The position numbers were made by a program, and so were the translations under genes. A stretch of 64,000 nucleotides of DNA. Origin: Achromobacter mucicolens. GTDB taxonomy: Bacteria; Pseudomonadota; Gammaproteobacteria; Burkholderiales; Burkholderiaceae_B. The notes under the pieces are model-generated. The model saw only the letters and a list, made by a program, of their open reading frames with translations, was not told the origin of the DNA and did no database searches. The DNA lies in the NCBI RefSeq assembly GCF_902859725.1, contig NZ_CADIJP010000002.1, positions 1 through 64,000 on the forward strand, written 5' to 3'. This document shows positions 58,574 to 64,000 of this stretch, in pieces (the first letter of the stretch is position 1; each line of letters opens with the position of its first letter).

Positions 58574-59739
58574 GCGTCGCTCCTTGCCAGGATGGCCGCG
58601 GCGGTGCACAGCCCGCGGTCGTAATTGATCATGCCAAAGCCGCTGACCAGCCCCATGCGCGCCTCGCGCACCTGCGTGCCGCCGGCCGTGCCCGTCAACT
58701 GGCGCAAGGCCTCGACCATGCCCAGGTAGCCGCCGGCCGCGCCGGCCTGGCCCACCGACAGCTGGCCGCCGTTGGTGTTGAACGGAAAGCTGCCGTCCAC
58801 GGTGAAGGTGTTGTCCCGCACGAACTGCGGCGCGGCGCCCTTCTCGCAGAACCCCAGGTCTTCCATCTGCATCAGGTTGATGACGGGATAGTCGTCATAG
58901 GCCTGCAGGAAGTCCATGTCCGAGGGGCCAGCATTGGCCTGCCCATACAGTTCATCGATGTCCAGCGTCCAGCCGCCCCGGGTCTGGATGGGATCGTCGA
59001 TCCACGCGTTGTGGCGCTCGATGGTGGACAGGATGCGCGCATAAGGCAGGTTCAGCGCGCGTGCCCGGTCCTCTCGCATGACCAGGAACGCGTCGGCGCC
59101 CGCGCACGGCATGACGCAATCGAACAGGTGGATCGGTTCGGTGATGACGCGCGCGTCCAGGTATTGGGCGAGCGTCAGCGGCTTTTTCATCAGCGCGTGC
59201 GGATAGCGCAGGGCGTTGTCGCGTTGCGCCACGCAAAGCTTGCCGAAGTCCTCGCGCGTGGCGCCGGTCTGGCGCATGTAGTTGGCGGTCAGCAGCGCAA
59301 AGCTCGCGTTCGGGCCGCCGGCGCCATACGGGTAGACGGCGTCCTGCGCAAAGCGCGAGAACTGGCTGACCGTGTTGCGAAACGAGTCCACGTGGTTGGT
59401 GTCGCCGGCCAGGCAGGCCACGACGTCGGCATCGCCCGCCTGCACGGCGCGCGCGGCGCGGCGCAGCGCGGCCACGCCGCTCGCCCCGCCCATCGGAATG
59501 TGATCGAGCCAGCGCGGCGTCATGCCCAGGTGCTGGACCAGGCCGACCGCCGTATCCGGCGCCAGCGTGAAGCTGGACACGCACAGGCCGTCGACGTCGG
59601 TCTTGGCCAGCCCGGATTGCCGGATCAACGCGCCCAGCGCGCGTCCCAGCCACCAATGCGCGGCGTGCGTGGAATAGCGTTCATAGGGAATGGTGACGGG
59701 CAGGGCCGCCACGACGCCGTCGTAGCCCAGGCGGGTCAT
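58570..59739 (-). CDS. Thiolase-fold (SCP2/lipid-transfer) protein, likely aldolase partner of DUF35
   Basis: 389 residues from ATG 59739. Thiolase superfamily, but the nucleophile segment reads MGGASG (residues 83-88; no Cys) and the GHPxG His motif reads GQAGAAG (330-336; Gln331 for His). Both catalytic residues of a thiolase are missing. Ltp2-type partners of DUF35 proteins also lack thiolysis and instead do retro-aldol cleavage of hydroxyacyl-CoA side chains; a Tyr-containing segment QAYDDYPV (279-286) is the possible counterpart of the Ltp2 catalytic Tyr. Coupled on both sides by ATGA overlaps. Confidence 0.88.
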   Translation of the reverse strand: MTRLGYDGVVAALPVTIPYERYSTHAAHWWLGRALGALIRQSGLAKTDVDGLCVSSFTLAPDTAVGLVQHLGMTPRWLDHIPMGGASGVAALRRAARAVQAGDADVVACLAGDTNHVDSFRNTVSQFSRFAQDAVYPYGAGGPNASFALLTANYMRQTGATREDFGKLCVAQRDNALRYPHALMKKPLTLAQYLDARVITEPIHLFDCVMPCAGADAFLVMREDRARALNLPYARILSTIERHNAWIDDPIQTRGGWTLDIDELYGQANAGPSDMDFLQAYDDYPVINLMQMEDLGFCEKGAAPQFVRDNTFTVDGSFPFNTNGGQLSVGQAGAAGGYLGMVEALRQLTGTAGGTQVREARMGLVSGFGMINYDRGLCTAAAILARSDA

Positions 59740-61376
59740 GGGCGAGTCCCCTCGGGCGGGCGCTTCTTCATGTGGCACGTGTCCACGCAGCGCGCCGTGC
59801 CCGGCAGGGTGGGCGCCAGGGCCTTCATCTCGCCGCGCTGGATCTTGTTGGTGGTCGTGAGCGGCAGGCTGTCCACGAACGCGACATACCCGGGCGCCTT
59901 GTAATACGCCAACTGCGACAGCGACCATTGCACGATGCTGCGCGCGGCCTCGGCCATCGCGTCCGCGTCGGCGGGCAGCGTTTCCGGCACGACGCACGCC
60001 AGCACCTCATCGCCGCGCACGGCGTCCGGCACGGCGGCCACCGCCACGGCCTTCACCAGCGGATGCTGCATCAGCACGCTTTCCACTTCCACGGCCGAGA
60101 TGTTCTCGCCGCTGCGGCGGATGACGTTCTTCTTGCGGTCGACAAAGCGCAGGGCGCCGTCGGCCTCGCGGCGCACGATGTCGCCCGTGTGGAACCAGCC
60201 GCCTTCCCAGGCTTCGTTGGTGGCCGCCTCGTCCTTCAGGTAGCCGGCAAAAAAGCCATAGCGCGGATCCTCCCCGGCATGGCGCACCAGCAGCTCGCCC
60301 GGTTCGCCAATGGCGGCCGGTTCGCCCGCGTCGGTCACGATGCGCACCTCTACGTCAGCTTCCTCGCTGCCGAAGCTGCTGGTGCCGACGTGGCGCGGTT
60401 CCTGGTTGGCGATTACGACGGCGCCCGCGCCGGTCTCGGTCATGGCCCAGGCCTCCAGCAGCGGAAAGCCGAAGCGCGCCTCGAAAGGCGCATGCAGCTT
60501 GCGGTCCACGCCCGCGCCGAAGCCGAAGCGGATGGCCGGCTGCAGGTCCTGCGGGGAAGGCTCGGCCTTCATCAGGATGGCGGGCATGACGCCCAGGTAG
60601 TGCAGCACCGTGGCGCGCGATTCGCGCACGCTGTCCCACCACGAGCGCGGGTGAAAGCGGTCCAGCGGGATCAGGCAGCCGCCCGTCAGCACCATCGCCA
60701 TCGCGGAATAGGCCATGGCGTTCATGTGCACCAGCGGCAGCGGCGTCAGCATGCGTTCCTGGCCGGGCTGCAGCGCGGCCAGGCCGCCGATGCGGGCGTA
60801 CCAGCCGCCCGCGTGCAGGAAATAACGGTTGGGCAGGATGCAGCCCTTGGGTCGGCCGGTGGTGCCGGACGTATAGAGCAGCGCGCACTCGGTCAGTTCG
60901 GAAGGCGGCGTGCCTTGCTGGGGCGCGGGGAAGGGCGCGGCGGGCGGCGCGTCGTCCGGACCCATCACGCGCAGTTCCCGGCCCGCGCGGGCCGCTGCCG
61001 CCAGCAGGTCCGCGTGGCGTCCCGGCAGCGCGACCGCCAGCGCGATCTCGGAATGGCCGGCCAGATACTCCAGTTCGGCGGCGCGCAGGTCCGGATTGAT
61101 CGGCACGACGGACACGCCCAGCGCATTGAGCGCAAACCAGTGCAGGAAGAACGCGGGCCGGTTTTCCAGCAGCAGGCCTGCGCGGTGGCCGTGGCCATAG
61201 CCCGCCTTTTCATACGCGGCGCGCAGCGTCTCGATGGCGTCGGCCGCCTTGCCGTAGGTCAGTTCGCCGGCCTCGATGCCATAGGCATCCGCCGTTTCGG
61301 GCAGGATGCACAGGAACGGCTGGCCGCCGTGGCGGGATGCGGTGTCGGCAAAGGCCTGGTGGACGGTGGCGGTCAC
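59736..61376 (-). CDS. AMP-dependent acyl-CoA ligase
   Basis: 546 residues, ANL superfamily. Activates a carboxylic acid to its CoA thioester via an acyl-AMP. Seen: P-loop LLYTSGTTGRPKG, GAGVDR then AMTETGAG, GWFHTGDIVRREADGALRF, DRKKNVIRRSGENIS and the catalytic Lys in TTTNKIQRGEMK. Initiated at GTG 61376; the ribosome site TAGGAGCG overlaps the stop codon of the oxygenase beta gene. Its product CoA ester is the likely substrate of the thiolase-fold/DUF35 pair. Confidence 0.92.
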   Translation of the reverse strand: MTATVHQAFADTASRHGGQPFLCILPETADAYGIEAGELTYGKAADAIETLRAAYEKAGYGHGHRAGLLLENRPAFFLHWFALNALGVSVVPINPDLRAAELEYLAGHSEIALAVALPGRHADLLAAAARAGRELRVMGPDDAPPAAPFPAPQQGTPPSELTECALLYTSGTTGRPKGCILPNRYFLHAGGWYARIGGLAALQPGQERMLTPLPLVHMNAMAYSAMAMVLTGGCLIPLDRFHPRSWWDSVRESRATVLHYLGVMPAILMKAEPSPQDLQPAIRFGFGAGVDRKLHAPFEARFGFPLLEAWAMTETGAGAVVIANQEPRHVGTSSFGSEEADVEVRIVTDAGEPAAIGEPGELLVRHAGEDPRYGFFAGYLKDEAATNEAWEGGWFHTGDIVRREADGALRFVDRKKNVIRRSGENISAVEVESVLMQHPLVKAVAVAAVPDAVRGDEVLACVVPETLPADADAMAEAARSIVQWSLSQLAYYKAPGYVAFVDSLPLTTTNKIQRGEMKALAPTLPGTARCVDTCHMKKRPPEGTRP

Positions 61377-61385
61377 GGTCCGCTC

Positions 61386-61877
61386 CTACATGAACAGTTG
61401 GATGTTGCCGAAGGCCGCGTCACAGTTGACGAGGTCCACGCGTTTCAGGCGGATGCGCAGCGCGCCGTCCTGTTCCACCAGGTGATGCGTTGCCCAGCCC
61501 GCAAAAAGAGTCTGCGTGTCCTGCCGCGTTTCGACGTAATGGAAGGCGGTGCGCACCACGTGTCGCCCTTCGGCAGGCGCGGATTCGGGATGGCCATGTT
61601 CGACCGTGGGCGCCTGCAGCAGATGATGGCAGCGGCTCTTGGGCTGCTGCGAGAACGTGCGCTGGCCCGCCAGCCGCTCGACGCGCACGCGCAGCAGCAG
61701 CTTGTCCTCGTACATCAGCGAGGCGTGCAGCTTCGCATCGGTCTGGCCGTGCGCCAGCGGCATCCAGTAATAGCCGTCGTCCGTGTACAGGTTCAGCCAG
61801 TCCTCGAAGCGCAGTTCGTCCAGCATGCGCGCCTCGGCGTAGACAAAATCGATCAACTCGCGGTCGCTTGCGCTCAT
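61386..61877 (-). CDS. Rieske oxygenase beta subunit
   Basis: 163 residues, NTF2-like small subunit of an aromatic-ring-hydroxylating oxygenase: LIDFVYAEARMLDELRFEDWLNLYTDDGYYWMP-type start (split at contacts), QPKSRCHHLLQ and FAGWATHHL. Structural; supports the alpha trimer. ATG 61877 overlaps the alpha stop (ATGA). Distinct from the NagH-like subunit at 34974. Confidence 0.9.
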   Translation of the reverse strand: MSASDRELIDFVYAEARMLDELRFEDWLNLYTDDGYYWMPLAHGQTDAKLHASLMYEDKLLLRVRVERLAGQRTFSQQPKSRCHHLLQAPTVEHGHPESAPAEGRHVVRTAFHYVETRQDTQTLFAGWATHHLVEQDGALRIRLKRVDLVNCDAAFGNIQLFM

Positions 61878-63193
61878 ACCGACTCCGGTCCGGTCATGTA
61901 GCGGCCCCATGCGCGGTACTGGTTGCGCATCTGCCATTCGTTGGTGCCATTGGTGACGACGTTCTTCTGGTCGGCTTCGCCGGGCGCGTAGAGCCGTCCC
62001 ACGTTGACCCAGTCGCGTGCGCGCGAGTGCAGGCCGTCCTGCGCGCGTTCGTACATTTCCAGGTCGTCGTGGCCCACCACCGAGGTCGGCGCGTTGATGA
62101 GCCGGTTGTACATCAGCGTGCGCTCCAGCAGCAGGTCCGGCGCGCCCACCAGGCGGAACGTCCAGGACTCGACCAGCGTGCGGTCGGCGGCGATCGGCTT
62201 GAAGATCCGAAGCGTCTGGATCGGCCCCTTGACCATGATGTTGGGGAAGTACACCGTGTTGTGGCGCACGTCGCCCAGGATCGCCTTGGCGCGGTCTTCG
62301 CCGTACGCCTGCACCATCGAATCCCAATAGCCCGGGACGCCCGAGTACGACGCGTGGATGGAGTCGGAAACCCCGGTGTGACCGTGCCCGTTTTCCCAGA
62401 CGCGGATGCCCATGTTCTCGAAGAACTCGTAGGGCGAGATGAACGGCGCGAACAGCTCGACCGCCATCGGCTTGGGCGTGCCTTCGGGCGCCTGTTCCCA
62501 GACCTTGACCGCCGTGCCCGCCGAGGATTCGTGCGCGACCATCGGATGGCAGGTGTCGGTCTGGTTGTCGACCAGCATCTTCCAGTTGCAGCGGTGCATG
62601 TAGCGCAGCACGCCGCCGGCGACTTCAAGGCGGCCTTCGGGCGAGCGGTCGACCATGTTGTCCAGCGTCGATAGCGAATCGCCGAAGAATTCCTCGAACG
62701 ACTGGCCCTCGGGGTTCAGGCGGCAGAAGACGAAGCCGCGATGGTTGCGCACATCTTTCACGGCGGCCATGCCCTGGCTGGCTTCGCAGTTTTCCAGGCC
62801 GGTGTTCTCGTAGCCTTTTTTCAGCGGGATCGACAGCAGGCTGCCGTCCGTCTTGAACGTCCAGGCGTGATAAGGGCAGCGAAAGAACTTGCCCGTGTTG
62901 CCGCAGGCCTCGCCCGCGACCATGGTGCCCTTGTGCGGGCAGCGGTTGTGCAGCACGCGCACGCTTTTGTCGCTGTGGCGGACCATCACCACGGGCTGGT
63001 TGCCGACGGTGGTGGTGATGTAGTCGCCCGGGTTGGGCACCTGGCTGTCATGGCCGACATAGACCCAGGTGTTGGCGTACAGGCGTTCCATTTCCAGGTC
63101 GAACAGTTCCTGGTCGATGAAAAGGTCCTTGTGCACCTCGGTGTCGCGGAGCAGCGCGCGGATGGCGTCGGGATTGTCGCGGTATTTGCCCAT
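61874..63193 (-). CDS. Rieske oxygenase alpha subunit
   Basis: 439 residues from ATG 63193 (MGKYRDNPDAIRALLRD). Rieske site CPHKG...CPYHAW; catalytic iron site DNQTDTCHPMVAH (His-x4-His with Asp). Group by recall is the phenylpropionate/benzoate-type dioxygenase family; the aromatic substrate cannot be read from sequence. A reductase with C-terminal [2Fe-2S] is upstream, so no separate ferredoxin is needed. Together with ligase and aldolase genes it suggests one route that hydroxylates the ring and shortens a side chain. Confidence 0.91.
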   Translation of the reverse strand: MGKYRDNPDAIRALLRDTEVHKDLFIDQELFDLEMERLYANTWVYVGHDSQVPNPGDYITTTVGNQPVVMVRHSDKSVRVLHNRCPHKGTMVAGEACGNTGKFFRCPYHAWTFKTDGSLLSIPLKKGYENTGLENCEASQGMAAVKDVRNHRGFVFCRLNPEGQSFEEFFGDSLSTLDNMVDRSPEGRLEVAGGVLRYMHRCNWKMLVDNQTDTCHPMVAHESSAGTAVKVWEQAPEGTPKPMAVELFAPFISPYEFFENMGIRVWENGHGHTGVSDSIHASYSGVPGYWDSMVQAYGEDRAKAILGDVRHNTVYFPNIMVKGPIQTLRIFKPIAADRTLVESWTFRLVGAPDLLLERTLMYNRLINAPTSVVGHDDLEMYERAQDGLHSRARDWVNVGRLYAPGEADQKNVVTNGTNEWQMRNQYRAWGRYMTGPESV

Positions 63194-63213
63194 GGTCGCT
63201 TCCTTGTCGGGGA

Positions 63214-64000
63214 CTACAGGTCCAGCACCAGGCGCGCGGACTTGGCGCGCGAGATGCAGATCTGGATGATCTTGCCGCTCGCCTTCTCGGTGTCGGAAAG
63301 GTAATAGTCGCGGTGGTCGGGCTCGCCTTCCAGCACGGTGGCCTGGCACACGCCGCATTCGCCGCGCTTGCAGTCGACCATCGGGTCGCAGCCTTCTTCC
63401 TCCATGACCTCGACGATGGTCTTGTCGGCGGGAATCGTCAGCACGCGGCCGGACTGGCGCAGTTCGACCTCGAAGGCCTGGTCGCCGGCCTGCGGCGCGG
63501 CCGTCGCAAAAAGCTCGAAATGGATGTGGGCGTCTGGCCAGTGGCGCGCGTGCGCGCCCTGGATGACGGCGTCGATCAGCCCCTTGGGTCCGCAGACGTA
63601 GAGGTGCTGGCGCGGGGTGGCCGACGCCAGCAGCGCCTGCAGGTCGAACCGGCTCGCGGGATCGTCGTCGGCGTGCAGCGTCAGGTCGTCGCCAGCCAGC
63701 GCCTGCAGCTCGGGCAGGAAGGCAAGCTGGTCCTTGCTGCGGCCGCAGTAATGCAGATGGAACGCGCGGCCGGCGGACTTGAGCGCGGCGGCCATGGACG
63801 CAATCGGCGTGATGCCGATGCCGCCCGCAATCAGAATGACCGGCTCGTCGCCGGCGGGCGATTCGTGCAGCGGAAAGTCGTTCTTCGGGCCTTCCACGGT
63901 CAGCACGTCGCCCGCCGACAGCGCGTGCATGTGGCGCGATCCGCCCTGGCTGGTTTCTTCCAGCCGCACGCCCAGGCGGTACTCGGCTGGTTCGGCAAAG
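63214..64000 (-). CDS. Oxygenase reductase (phthalate-dioxygenase-reductase type), 5' end outside window
   Basis: 262 codons visible; the N-terminus lies beyond the right edge. NAD-binding segment ILIAGGIGITPIASMAAAL, LYVCGPKGLID, then a C-terminal plant-type [2Fe-2S] domain with CKRGECGVCQ and the fourth Cys in IIQICIS. Domain order flavin-NAD-FeS is that of VanB/phthalate dioxygenase reductase. Feeds electrons to the oxygenase 20 bases downstream. Confidence 0.9.
   Translation of the reverse strand, partial: FAEPAEYRLGVRLEETSQGGSRHMHALSAGDVLTVEGPKNDFPLHESPAGDEPVILIAGGIGITPIASMAAALKSAGRAFHLHYCGRSKDQLAFLPELQALAGDDLTLHADDDPASRFDLQALLASATPRQHLYVCGPKGLIDAVIQGAHARHWPDAHIHFELFATAAPQAGDQAFEVELRQSGRVLTIPADKTIVEVMEEEGCDPMVDCKRGECGVCQATVLEGEPDHRDYYLSDTEKASGKIIQICISRAKSARLVLDL

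Overview
The window is GC-rich, densely packed bacterial chromosome. Gene content and order (pcnB-HAD-hda next to a divergent purM; miaA-mutL; tsaE-amiC; a double-length UvrA; many Bug/TctC binding proteins, LysR regulators and CoA-transferases) point to a beta-proteobacterium of the Alcaligenaceae, most like Achromobacter or Bordetella. This assignment is by recognition, not by a search. No rRNA, tRNA, CRISPR array, prophage or intact insertion sequence was seen.

Layout. 1-11.5 kb is housekeeping: poly(A) polymerase, a HAD phosphatase, Hda, PurM, MiaA, MutL, DedA, AmiC, TsaE and FumC. 11.5-28.4 kb is mostly transport and peripheral metabolism. It holds an AEC carrier, two Bug receptors, three LysR-type regulators counting the one beside ggt, gamma-glutamyltransferase, an APC permease, an acyl-CoA dehydrogenase/Bug/CoA-transferase operon, PurU, flavoenzymes, PdxH, a ChaC-like enzyme and an MFS carrier. 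28.7-33.2 kb is a complete MacA-MacB-NodT tripartite efflux operon. After a 560-base non-coding stretch come TcdA and a salicylate-5-hydroxylase-like Rieske oxygenase (alpha, beta, ferredoxin) divergent from a NahR/NagR-like regulator. 37.8-45.5 kb carries pabC-like, pabB and a 1931-residue double UvrA. 45.7-48.4 kb is an IclR-eda-kdgK sugar-acid operon followed by a 42-residue basic protein.

50.5-64 kb is on the minus strand. It joins a branched-chain-amino-acid-type ABC importer (LivF, a fused LivM-LivG, LivH, binding protein), an SDR and a cyclase to a catabolic operon: Rieske reductase, oxygenase alpha and beta, acyl-CoA ligase, a thiolase-fold protein, and a DUF35-SDR fusion. The thiolase-fold protein has lost the Cys and His of a thiolase. 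The SDR half of the fusion has lost its Tyr and glycine motif. Together they look like a DUF35-dependent retro-aldolase module coupled to ring hydroxylation. This is the most interesting system in the window; its substrate cannot be told from sequence.

Small-scale structure includes a family of paired 13-base palindromes (GGTGTCTGACACC) at three intergenic loci with a constant 51-52 base spacing, a 120-base low-GC island inside tsaE, an Arg-rich 17-codon reading frame coupled to the salicylate-hydroxylase-like alpha subunit, and a perfect 17-base dyad over the likely promoter of the IclR gene.
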